Positions 44,820 to 53,823 of a DNA stretch of 64,000 nucleotides are shown here, one piece after another. The position numbers were made by a program, and so were the translations under genes. A model generated the notes under the pieces. The model was not told the DNA's origin and searched no databases. It worked only from the letters and a program-made list of their open reading frames with translations. This DNA is from Leptobrachium leishanense (taxonomy: Eukaryota > Chordata > Amphibia > Anura > Megophryidae): positions 193,048,954-193,112,953 of the forward strand of contig CM019063.1 of the NCBI GenBank assembly GCA_009667805.1. The letters are read 5' to 3'. The number at the start of each line of letters is the position of its first letter. The first letter of the stretch is position 1.

Positions 44820-45822
44820 TGACTTGGACATGGCGACAGCAGCACGGCTCTGTGGGTCAGCGACCTCAGCACGGCTCTGCGGCGACTCGGTCATGGCGGC
44901 AGCAGCACGGCTCTGCGGCGACTCGGTCATGGCGACAGCAGCACGGCTCTGTGGGTCAGCGACCTCAGCACGGCTCTGTGGCGACTCGGACATGGCGGCA
45001 GCAGCACGGATCTGTGGGTCAACGACCTCAGCACGGCTCTGCGGTGACTCGGATATGGAGACAGCAGCACGGCTCTGCGGCGACTCGGTCATGGAGACGG
45101 CAGCACGGCTCTGTGGGTCAGCGACCTCAGCACGGCTCTGCGGTGACTCGGACATGGTGACCTCAGCACGGCTCTGCGGCGACTCGGACATGGCGACAGC
45201 AGCACGGCTCTGCGGCGACTCGGTCATGGCGACAGCAGCACGGCTCTGCGGCGACTCGGTCATGGCGACAGCAGCACGGCTCTGCGGCGACTCGGTCATG
45301 GCGACAGCAGCACGGCTCTGTGGTCAGCGACCTCAGCACGGCTCTGCGGTGACTCGGACATGGCGGCAGCAGCACGGCTCTGCGCGGCGACTCGGTCATG
45401 GCGACAGCAGCACGGCTCTGCGGCGACTCGGTCATGGCGACAGCAGCACGGCTCTGCGGCGACTCGGTCATGGCGACAGCAGCACGGCTCTGCGGCGACT
45501 CGGTCATGGCGACAGCAGCACGGCTCTGCGGCGACTCGGTCATGGCGACAGCAGCACGGCTCTGCGGCGACTCGGTCATGGCGACAGCAGCACGGCTCTG
45601 TGGGTCAGCGACCTCAGCACGACTCTGCGGTGACTCGGACATGGTGACCTCAGCACGGCTCTGTGGCGACGCGGACATGGCGACAGCAGCACGGCTCTGC
45701 GGCGACTCGGACATGGCGACAGCAGCACGGCTCTGCGGCGACTCGGTCATGGCGACAGCAGCACGGCTCTGCGGCGACTCGGTCATGGCGACAGCAGCAC
45801 GGCTCTGCGGCGACTCGGTCAT
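44820..45822. repeat. 36-bp minisatellite within element B
   Basis: The unit contains CACGGCTCTGCGGCGACTCG and GTCATGGCGACAGCAG. Mixed with shortened units carrying GTCAGCGACCTCAGCACGG. On the minus strand it encodes TESPQSRAAVAM. Single-base slips near 45320-45390 break the frame. Confidence 0.9.
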
Positions 45823-45827
45823 TACCA

Positions 45828-46370
45828 GCTCGGGTGAGCGTGGCTCGGAAACTACCGGCTCGGGTGAGCGTGGCTCGGAAACTACCGGCTCGGGTGAGCG
45901 TGGCTCGGAAACTACCGGCTCGGGTGAGCGTGGCTCGGAAACTACCGGCTCGGGTGAGCGTGGCTCGGAAACTACCGGCTCGGTGAGCGTGGCTCGGAAA
46001 CTACCGGCTCGGGTGAGCGTGGCTCGGAAACTACCGGCTCGGGTGAGCGTGGCTCGGCAGCTACCGGCTCGGGTGAGCGTGGCTCGGAAGCTACCAGCTC
46101 GGGTGAGCGTGGCTCGGAAACTACCGGCTCGGGTGAGCGTGGCTCGGAAACTACCGGCTCGGGTGAGCGTGGCTCGGCAGCTACCGGCTCGGGTGAGCGT
46201 GGCTCGGCAGCTACCGGCTCGGTGAGCGTGGCTCGGCAGCTACCGGCTCGGGTGAGCGTGGCTTGGCAGCTACCGGCTCGGATGAGCGTGGCTGGCAGCT
46301 ACCGGCTTGGGTGAGCATGGCTTGGCAGCTACCGGCTCGGGTGAGCATGGCTCAGAAGCTGCTATCTTGG
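45828..46370. repeat. 30-bp minisatellite within element B
   Basis: About 18 copies of a unit containing GGCTCGGGTGAGCGTGGCTC and GGAAACTACC; later copies have GGCAGCTACC. On the minus strand it encodes a 10-residue PVVSEPRSPE repeat. One-base losses (for example near 45980 and 46220) shift the frame. Confidence 0.9.
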
Positions 46371-46490
46371 TCTCACAGTGCTTGGGAACCACCTTGGCTT
46401 GGCACTGTGGAGGGGTGACCCCGATTTGTTCGCACTGCAGGGCAGCACTCTTGACTGGAACTGCTGGCTTACACCTGGTCTCTCCCTGTT

Positions 46491-47489
46491 GGGCAGCGGA
46501 CTCTGGAAATCCTGCGGGTTGCAGGGCAGCGGACTCTGGAAATCCTGCGGGTTGCAGGGCAGCGGACTCTGGAAATCCTGCGGGTTGCAGGGCAGCGGAC
46601 TCTGGAAATCCTGCGGGTTGCAGGGCAGCGGACTCTGGAAATCCTGCGGGTTGCAGGGCAGCGGACTCTGGAAATCCTGCGGGTTGCAGGGCAGCGGACT
46701 CTGGAAATCCTGCGGGTTGCAGGGCAGCGGACTCTGGAAATCCTGCGGGTTGCAGGGCAGCGGACTCTGGAAATCCTGCGGGTTGCAGGGCAGCGGACTC
46801 TGGAAATCCTGCGGGTTGCAGGGCAGCGGACTCTGGAAATCCTGCGGGTTGCAGGGCAGCGGACTCTGGAAATCCTGCGGGTTGCAGGGCAGCGGACTCT
46901 GGAAATCCTGCGGGTTGCAGGGCAGCGGACTCTGGAAATCCTGCGGGTTGCAGGGCAGCGGACTCTGGAAATCCTGCGGGTTGCAGGGCAGCGGACTCTG
47001 GAAATCCTGCGGGTTGCAGGGCAGCGGACTCTGGAAATCCTGCGGGTTGCAGGGCAGCGGACTCTGGAAATCCTGCGGGTTGCAGGGCAGCGGACTCTGG
47101 AAATCCTGCGGGTTGCAGGGCAGCGGACTCTGGAAATCCTGCGGGTTGCAGGGCAGCGGACTCTGGAAATCCTGCGGGTTGCAGGGCAGCGGACTCTGGA
47201 AATCCTGCGGGTTGCAGGGCAGCGGACTCTGGAAATCCTGCGGGTTGCAGGGCAGCGGACTCTGGAAATCCTGCGGGTTGCAGGGCAGCGGACTCTGGAA
47301 ATCCTGCGGGTTGCAGGGCAGCGGACTCTGGAAATCCTGCGGGTTGCAGGGCAGCGGACTCTGGAAATCCTGCGGGTTGCAGGGCAGCGGACTCTGGAAA
47401 TCCTGCGGGTTGCAGGGCAGCGGACTCTGGAAATCCTGCGGGTTGCAGGGCAGCGGACTCTGGAAATCCTGCGGGTTGCAGGGCAGCGG
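46491..47489. repeat. 33-bp minisatellite within element B, about 30 nearly identical copies
   Basis: Unit of GGGCAGCGGACTCTGGAAAT plus CCTGCGGGTTGCA, 33 bp. I see no variation among copies, and each encodes SAALQPAGFPE on the minus strand. Such homogeneity suggests very recent expansion or conversion, or assembly smoothing. Confidence 0.92.
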
Positions 47490-47819
47490 ACATGGATACT
47501 GCGGCCTGGCATGGCTTGGTCAAGGAAGTTTGGTAAGGCTGGACCATGAGGGCCTTGTGTGGGCGCACCTGGCAGGTTGCCACTCTGTGCAGGCAGGAAC
47601 CACAGTAGAAACATAAGCCATGGGTTTTCCTCCATACCCTTTCCTCCAGGGTCAGGGGTCCTCTGGAATCTTTCACTGGAACAGGTTCCTTTGGGAAGGC
47701 GTCCCTGGGAGTTTTCCGCAGTATAGCACTCAGCCGCTCCAGGTGCTGTTCTGCAGCTTTATTAACCTTTTGCAGGTTCTCCAACAGACCATGAATCACT
47801 GCTAGCTCACTTGTTACTG

Positions 47820-47830
47820 GCGGTCTCATT
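47820..47830 (-). other. Element B self-primer-binding site
   Basis: Minus strand AATGAGACCGC, one base after the 5' LTR. It is the exact complement of GCGGTCTCATT at 48331-48321 in the LTR, which starts 30 nt downstream of TATAAAT (48361-48355), where transcription should begin. Tf1 and vertebrate sushi-type elements prime with the folded 5' end of their own RNA in this way. The site also overlaps the ATG at 47829. Confidence 0.75.
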
Positions 47831-47831
47831 A

Positions 47832-48487
47832 TGTCACGATGGGGGTCAGGGACCTGACCTGACAGAGAGGGGTGTGAGCCTAATGAGCAGTGAAAATAGA
47901 CCATGAGCCTGAACTAGAAAAATAATATATAATTTATTCTAGGAACCAAGAACTTAAATACAATAAACAGAGCCTTTAACCTCACGGCAAGAAATATAAA
48001 GAAAACCAGGTATAAACAAAATAGGCAACTAAACATGGGAGGCAGAATTAAACATGATACAAGAAGGCACGAAAAACAGTGCAAACCAGACATGAGCCTG
48101 TAAACAGAATGACCAGGAAAACAGGCTTAACAGGATAAATCTAGACCAGGGAAAGACCAGACATGAGCGAGCTGGAAGACAGACAGACTGACTGAACAGG
48201 ATAGAAGTAGACCAAGGCAAACCAGACAGGAGCTTGAAGACAGACTGAACTGAATAGATGATTCAGAATGAATCTAGAGCAAGGCAAACCAGACATGAGC
48301 TGAATGACTGATCCAGGATGAATGAGACCGCACCCTACTAAGGGAGTGGTCTCCATTTATACAAAATGGTCCAGGGTGAACCAATGGAGTCCAGGTACTG
48401 ATCAGGCTTGGACGTGAACCAAATGTCCAGGACTAGAAGCAATGTCCAGTATTGCCAGAGGGGGCGCCAGAGACCCAGAACGTCACA
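47832..48487 (-). repeat. Element B 5' LTR with TATA box and predicted transcript start
   Basis: Minus strand TATAAAT at 48361-48355; predicted start at about 48331 (GCGGTCTCATT). The rest of the LTR reads through to CCCATCGTGACA. Confidence 0.92.
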
Positions 48488-50168
48488 CTGGTGCAGCAGG
48501 AGATTGCACTGGACGCCGCGTACCGCGCGCTCCGGTGGCTAACAGGCCCCCTGCTACCCCGCACCATTGACGGCGCCTCCACCGCAGGCCCCCACTACGG
48601 CGGCACAGGGCTGCTTTACGAGAGAATGGCCAATGACCATGGGTTTGGAGAAGAGACAGAAGAGCGATCGGAGGAGATACTGGAGCGATGGGAAGAGGAA
48701 CTCCCGTACGATAGCAGGGACTCTGAGTTAGAGGAACTGGAGTTCCTGGTGGAGCGAGAATGGGAGCTCGAGAAGGCCTACAAGAGATTGTTGGACAGCG
48801 CTCCGCAGTTAGGTCTGAGTCCCATGTCCTGGTGGGACTGTCCGGCTGAAGAAACCGACAGTCCGAGAGACCCCGAAGCATGGGAGGCCGAGCCGCTCCC
48901 ATGGGTCCTCGTTGGGGCCACCGCAGAGGAAGCGATTTTCCCAAACCCGCCGGAAGACACGGTGGCCGTATCCGCGGGTCCAGCAGAAGAGCTGGCAACG
49001 GGGCAGAGCGCCGCTGGCCTCTGCCCACTTCCCACAGTCTGCCAGGAGGAGCAGACAGATGGTTCCCCCGGGCTGGGTTGCTCGCAGCCATGGATCGCCC
49101 TGGGGATGGAAAGCACCATCCTCCCGCAAGGGGACCCTCACCCAGCCGAAGAGCTGGCCACGGGGCAGAGCGCCGCTGGCCTCTGCCCACCTATTCCCAG
49201 CTGTCCCGAGGAGCAGGAGGGGGATACCCTGGGGCTGCCTCCCCCACAGCCGCTTACCTCGTCCGTCCCCCTGGACTTTGTTCTGGTACCCGCCTTCCCA
49301 GCAGAAGAGCTGGCCACGGGGCAGAGTGCCACTGGCCTCTGCCCACTTTCTGCCGAATGCCCTGAGGAGCAGCCAGGTTTACCCCAGCTGCTTGGCTCGC
49401 AGCCGTTGTCCTCCTCCGACCACCCGAATGTTGTGCCGGTACCCACCCCCCAGCAGAAGAGCTGGCAACGGGGCAGAGTGCCGCTGGCCTCTGCCCACTC
49501 TCCGACTGCCCTGAGGAGCAGCAGGGTTTTTCCGAGCTGCTGACCCCGCAGCCGTTGACCCCACTTGACCCCCTGGATGTCATTTCTGTACCCACCCCCC
49601 CCAGCAAAAGAGTTGGCAACGGGGCAGAGGGCCGCTGGCCTCTGCCCATCTCCCACCATCCACCCCAAGGAGCAGAAGGGGGATACCCTCGGGCTACTTA
49701 TCCCGCAGCCACGGACCTCACCGGAGATGGAGAACGCCATTCTCCTGGCCGGGGTCCCCTTCTCGGCCTTGAACCACCCAGCCGACGCGCTGGCCACGGG
49801 GCAGAGCCTGCTTCCGCTCTGCCCATCTCCACAACCCTTTGGCCCGGAGGCCCCACGCAGCCACTGTTCTCCTCAATGGCTGACCAGGGCACTCGGGGCA
49901 CGTGCATTTAGCACCCGTTTTTCCCGGGTGCGAGATATTCCCGGAGGTGGCACAGGCGGTACCCCTCCCCAGCCACAGGATCCTTATTCCAGAGGGGGTA
50001 ACCCCAACGACTTGTACCCCCAACCCGCCAGGCACGGCCGCAAGGCCAAATGGAGAAGCCTGGTGGCTCGCCCCCTTCCGACAGACTATGGACCTGGGAG
50101 CACCGACTTCCCCGGTATGACCCGTTGGGGTCCAACCGGGTGCGTCGAACTTTGGGAAGGGGGAGGAG
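48488..50168 (+). pseudogene. Gag-like ORF of family A in A3, second part
   Basis: Resumes VQQEIALDAAYRALRWLTGP, then an acidic region (EETEERSEEILERWEEELPYD) and a helix-prone EFLVEREWELEKAYKRLLD. From about 48980 it has the repeat opening AEELATGQSAAGLCPLP, with six copies to about 49800; frameshifts near 49455 and 49605 scatter the later ones over different frames. The C-terminus includes GRKAKWRSLVARPL, shared with A1. It ends at the polypurine tract. Confidence 0.75.
50154..50168 (+). other. A3 polypurine tract
   Basis: GGGAAGGGGGAGGAG (A/G only, 15 bases) immediately before the 3' LTR. Confidence 0.85.
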
Positions 50169-51043
50169 TGTCACAGGATGCCCCAAGAGGCTCGGCCGCA
50201 AACCCCAGGACCCTCAGCCAGGGACAGCTTTAATTATTATTATTCTTTATTTATAAAGCGCCAACATATTCCGCAGCGCTGGGGTTACTGTGGACTCTTC
50301 AGTGCCGTTGCACCATAGGGACATATGTCATGGAGTTGATGTAACGCTCCATGCTTCAAACCCCAAGAGACTTTATGTTCATTTATATCGTGTGATTTTA
50401 AATATATTTTACATCGTTTGGTTTTAGTTAATTTAGTTTAGTGTTAAATGACATAGCTTTGGTTTTAAAATACTATATTCCTGTAGGTAAATGTGTTTTG
50501 TGTATACAGTAAACAAGCTTTGCTGCTGTGTAATTTATGCATCAGGGTTTTCCCCATTATCTAGCTGCATGTTTAATTCAAGGGATCTCTGATAGTGTGT
50601 TTAATCTGATGTGCTAGAACAATGGATATACAAATGTTGTGTGAGTCGAAGGGTAAGAGAATGTGAAGAATGTTTATTGTAAATAACTGACATAATCTAA
50701 TTAGTATGAGTATGCTAGTAATTAGTATGGGTATGCAAATTATGACTGTTGTACTTCAGCATAAATGGTGGCGTTGTTCATTAAAAGAAGTCAGAGAACG
50801 AGGATCCTGTTGGAACATACAACCGCGTTTGGTGTTTCATTCAGCGACGCTACACTACACTATCACCCTCAGAAGGCAGAGAGCGGCCTTCTGGAGATTC
50901 CTAACGGCTCCAGGGCAGAGGAACAGAAGCAGGCCGGTCAAGCTGCTCGAGGCGCTGAGGACAGCGCTCCCAGTAGCCGGGCTGACCGCAACGAAGGGGT
51001 GTCTGGAGAGCCAGGACAGACGGAAGGGAACGGTTCCTTCACA
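50169..51043 (+). repeat. A3 3' LTR with an inserted L2 tail
   Basis: Matches 41808-42659 but carries about 45 extra bases at 50236-50279 (ATTATTCTTTATTTATAAAG, then GCGCCAACATATTCCGCAGC), the 3' end of an L2-type LINE on the minus strand, absent from the 5' LTR. Confidence 0.9.
50236..50279 (-). mobile_element. L2-type LINE 3' end, severely 5'-truncated
   Basis: Near-identical to the start of the L2 copy at 60665 (TTTATTTATAAAGCGCC, then ATATTCCGCAGCGCTG). Very short copies of this 3' end arise when LINE reverse transcription stops early. Confidence 0.75.
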
Positions 51044-51155
51044 GTGTCCTTGGGCAAGACACCTAACGGTACATACTCGCCACCCAGGACATACTGAAAA
51101 CCAGAGAAATCTCAATGTATCCTTCCTGGTAGAGTCGTTTCTCAAAAAAAAAACT

Positions 51156-51690
51156 GCCTGGGCAAAAAAAGATCACTACCTTCCATGCAAGCTTGTTATG
51201 ATCTGGGGTTGCTTCACTTGTTCAAGTCTAGGTTCAGCAACGTCATGAGCCCAAAATAGGAGGTCATGTGAATATACTGAATGAGCAGGTTTTTCCATCA
51301 ATGGGTTTCTTCTCCCCTGATGGCACAGCGGGCATATTCCAAGATAACAATGCCAGGATTCATCAGGCTCAAATTGTGCAAGAGTAGTTCAGGGAGCATG
51401 AGACATAATTTTCACACATGGATTGGCCACCGCACAGTCCAGACCTTAACCCCATTGAGGTTAATTTTTGGGATAATGTGCTGGAGAAGACTTTACGCAG
51501 CGCTGCGACTCTCCCATCATCAATACAAGATCTTGGCCACAAATAAATGCGACTCTGGATGGAAATAAATGCTTTGACATTTCGTAAGCTTATCCGAGCC
51601 ACGGCGAATGCAAGCCGTAATCTCAGCAAAAGGCAGACCAACCAAATATTAGAATGTGTGACTTTATTTGGCCAGGTAGGTATACGTCGG
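51156..51690 (+). pseudogene. Tc1/mariner-type transposase remnant
   Basis: Scattered frames give [13 protein letters not shown] (normally VMVWGC in Tc1-like transposases), [20 protein letters not shown] around the second catalytic Asp, and PDLNPIEVNFWDNVLEKTLR around the catalytic PDLNPIE box, then LPSSIQDLGHK. Several stops and frameshifts (for example after LGHK at 51542) show it is dead. Only the C-terminal half of the DDE domain remains, and the N-terminal DNA-binding part and the inverted repeats are not visible. Confidence 0.8.
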
Positions 51691-51837
51691 GAAACCATAA
51701 ATGATCACCCCCAATGGAAACTTCCAGAAAGAATGGAGTCCACAGGGGATGTAAGGACTATTTTCCTCTAAAATGCGAAGGGGGGGGGGGCACAATTTTC
51801 TATTCTTGCCTCGGGTGCAAAAGGATCTAGCTACAGT

Positions 51838-52135
51838 TCTGCACACACACACCCACAACAGCCCTCAGAGTGGGTGTATAGATACATACAACCTTTCAGA
51901 GTGTGTGTGTGTATACACACCAGCCCTCATTGTGTTTGTGTATATATAAACACAATGAGGGCTGGTGTGTATACCCACACACATACACACTCAGAGTGGG
52001 TGTATAGATACATACAACCTTTCAGAGGGCTGGTGTGGGTGTGTGTGTGTACATACATACATACGCTATCTGGTCAAAGGTCTGAAAGGTTTGTGTGTGT
52101 GTGTGTGTGTGTATGTGTGTATATATATATTTATA
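51838..52135. repeat. CA/TG microsatellite cluster with tandem phrases
   Basis: Repeated CAGAGTGGGTGTATAGATACATACAACCTTTCAGAG units (each read in pieces shorter than 20) and inverted ACACAATGAGGGCTGGTGTG copies. Ends with (GT)n and (AT)n next to the palindrome. Confidence 0.75.
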
Positions 52136-52142
52136 TTATATA

Positions 52143-52820
52143 CAATTATGTTTATTATTGCAGAAGTCATTTGTACATCACAGCAATTCAAAGAACTGCA
52201 TCCCAGAGCCTCTGTGCTGCATTCCCCATATGCAGCAACAAACTCTGGGTAGGATATGCAAATGACCTCTGGCTCACTTTTATATGCATAAACCTGATCT
52301 CTGCTTAAAAAAAAAAAAAAAGCCGTAGTATGGCATGGCATTTAAGGGTTCTGTGTAAAAATAGACACAGGATGCACTAAACGTGAGACAGAGGACATTT
52401 GCATATCCTACCCAGAGTTCCTTGCTGCATATGGGGAATGCAGCACAGGGGCTCGAGATATATATATATATAAACACAATGAGGGCTGGTGTGTGTATAT
52501 ATATCTCCAGAGACCCTGTGCTGCATTCCCCATATGCAGCAAGGAACTCTGGGTAGGATATGCAAATGTCCTCCGTCTCACTTTTAGTGCATCCTGTGTC
52601 TATTTTTACACAGAACCCTTAAATGCCATGCCATACTACGGCTTTTTTTATTTTTATTTTAAGCAGAGATCAGGTTTATGCATATAAAAGTGAGCCAGAG
52701 GTCATTTGCATATCCTACCCAGAGTTTGTTGCGGCATATGGGGAATGCAGCACAGAGGCTCTGGGATGCAGTTCTTTGAATTGCTGTGATGCGCAGATGG
52801 CTTCGGCAATAAACAATCAT
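52143..52820. repeat. Large nested palindrome, arms of about 320 bp
   Basis: The left arm 52143-52460 and right arm 52500-52820 are near-perfect inverted copies around a (TA)n centre at about 52450-52500. Within each arm, the module with TTTGCATATCCTACCCAGAG and CATTCCCCATATGCAGCAA occurs twice in opposite orientation, so the structure is a palindrome of palindromes. Related half copies are at 28797-29090 and 39731-39840. No ORF; family unknown. Confidence 0.88.
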
Positions 52821-52864
52821 AGCGTGGAGGCTTTTTATCCTCCACCACAACTGTTGTAGGTTTG

Positions 52865-52870
<6 letters not shown>

Positions 52871-52919
<49 letters not shown>

Positions 52920-52940
52920 TCACTCACTCACTCACACACT
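52871..52940. repeat. (CA)n then (CACT)n microsatellite
   Basis: About 20 CA dinucleotides followed by CACTCACTCACT. Confidence 0.95.
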
Positions 52941-53154
52941 CACACTAAGACAGGGTTAGGCAACCTTTCTCTGCCTGAGGGCCGGATGCAACAACGGTGA
53001 ATGCATGGAGGGACGCATTCACCTACAAAGCTAATAAATGATAATATTGTAATAACGCTGGGGCGGATCCAGACACAAGTTTCAGGGGGGGGGGAATTCT
53101 ACCAGTTTTGGCCAAGAGCTGGTGTTGGGTTCGCAGTGACAGGCAGATATTTTT

Positions 53155-53270
53155 GCCCCCTGCTCACATGGATATAGATAGATATATATATAGCCCCCAG
53201 CTCGCATGGATATTGCCCCCAGCTCTCATGGATATTGCCCCCAGCTCTCATGGATACTGCTCCCAGCTCG
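53155..53270. repeat. Third minisatellite locus, inverted
   Basis: Four or five copies of TGGATATTGCCCCCAGCT, the reverse complement of the unit at 1012-5510. Confidence 0.85.
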
Positions 53271-53293
53271 CCTCCTGCCGCCGCTTGATAGTC

Positions 53294-53437
53294 TCCCTCT
53301 GAGCGTCCGGCGGCATGGAGCTTGGGCGCTCGCCTGGGGGAGCCACGTGACCAGCCGCGATCTCGCGAGAACTCGGCTGGTGACGTGGTTCCCCCAGGCG
53401 AGCGCCCAAGCTCCATGCTGCCGGACGCTCAGAGGGA
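53294..53437. repeat. GC-rich fold-back, arms about 62-65 bp
   Basis: TCCCTCTGAGCGTCCGG pairs with CCGGACGCTCAGAGGGA; the arms continue through CATGGAGCTTGGGCGCTCGC and GGTTCCCCCAGGCGAGCGCC. Its GAGCTTGGGCGCTC core recalls GCAGCTTGGCCGCTC at 829-843. Confidence 0.85.
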
Positions 53438-53602
53438 GCCGAACACGCGAAACACAGCACGCGCCTCCGCTGTTAAGGCCCACGGGTGTCTGTGATTTTA
53501 TCACAGACATCCGCGGGCCTTAACAACAGGGGTGGCGGGCCGTAGGTTGCCGACCCCTTCTTTAAGACTTCAGACCAGACATGGGGCGGCTGTCAGAATG
53601 CT

Positions 53603-53823
53603 CTAACTGCATTTGGACAGGCCCCTGCAGCTGGCCACCTTCCAACGAGCACCGCTGGCAAAGTCTAGAGCGGCCGCTCATTGGGAAGCCCCAGTCGAAT
53701 CTCACCAGATCGTGCAGAGTTCGAGATCTCCCAAGTTCGCAGCTGGGAGCTTTCTAACAAGCAGCCACTCTAAAACTGTGCCAGCGGTGCTCGTTGAAAC
53801 GTGGCCTGTCCAAATGAAGTTAG
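53603..53823. mobile_element. 221-bp MITE with inverted ends
   Basis: Left CTAACTGCATTTGGACAGGCC and right (reverse-complemented) CTAACTTCATTTGGACAGGCC, read in pieces; both then continue AACGAGCACCGCTGGCA. Superfamily not determined. Confidence 0.75.

Larger units (their letters stand above)
44242..47829 (-). pseudogene. Gag-like protein of element B with CCHC knuckle and three tandem peptide repeats
   Basis: The start at 47829 (MRPPVTSELAVIHGLLENLQ) overlaps the primer site; an in-frame ATG at 47904 inside the LTR would add 25 residues. Residues 10-40 look like a coiled coil. A CCHC knuckle, C73-x2-C76-x4-H81-x4-C86 (LCFYCGSCLHRVATC), lies at 47572-47613. Then about 30 copies of SAALQPAGFPE, a linker (CEQIGVTPPQCQAKV, then SEPCSPEPVAAKPC), copies of a 10-residue PVVSEPRSPE repeat, copies of TESPQSRAAVAM, and a Ser/Pro/Arg-rich C-terminus. 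The frame is open from 47904 to 46270, then shifts at small indels in the repeats. Ty3/gypsy-type Gag is likely from the knuckle; Pol is absent. Confidence 0.75.
43587..48487 (-). mobile_element. LTR retrotransposon B, self-primed type, nested in A3
   Basis: LTRs at 43587-44241 and 47832-48487 (655 and 656 bp; one visible 1-bp indel), flanked by CTGGT duplications at 43582-43586 and 48488-48492. On the minus strand: 5' LTR, an 11-nt self-complementary primer site, a Gag-like ORF with a CCHC knuckle and three peptide minisatellites, polypurine tract, 3' LTR. No protease, RT or integrase. Near-identical LTRs indicate recent insertion into A3. Confidence 0.93.
41808..51043 (+). mobile_element. 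Non-autonomous LTR retrotransposon A3, interrupted by LTR element B
   Basis: LTRs at 41808-42659 and 50169-51043, with the 5-bp duplication GTGTC at 41803-41807 and 51044-51048. Plus-strand order: 5' LTR, tRNA-Leu primer site, Gag-like ORF, polypurine tract, 3' LTR. A 4.9 kb element B sits in the ORF. The LTRs differ by a roughly 45-bp insertion in the 3' copy and a roughly 17-20 bp extra AAGCTCAGAGAG stretch in the 5' copy, so A3 is older than A1. Confidence 0.93.
41690..51155 (+). mobile_element. tRNA-derived SINE split by LTR element A3
   Basis: The left part (41690-41807) has TGGGTAGAGTAGAGG and GGTTCAATCCC, like the A and B boxes of a tRNA-derived RNA polymerase III promoter. The right part (from 51044) continues GTGTCCTTGGGCAAGACACC, a phrase typical of several vertebrate tRNA-SINEs, and ends in an A run at about 51146-51155. 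The junction is the 5-bp duplication GTGTC. Confidence 0.6.
52951..53560. mobile_element. hAT-like element with third minisatellite locus and fold-back core
   Basis: The ends are CAGGGTTAGGCAACCT and (right, reverse-complemented) AAGGGGTCGGCAACCT. Flanks CACTAAGA and CTTTAAGA agree at 6 of 8 positions, an aged 8-bp duplication. Inside are GGGGCGGATCCAGACAC (about 53057), a short inverted minisatellite (CATGGATATTGCCCCCAGCT, 53155-53270) and a 144-bp fold-back (53294-53437). Confidence 0.65.

Noticed and set aside
44470..47616. Long plus-strand open frames over the 30-, 33- and 36-bp arrays
   Set aside because: The minus strand carries the Gag start, CCHC knuckle and LTR orientation; the plus frames are shadows of codon-sized repeats.
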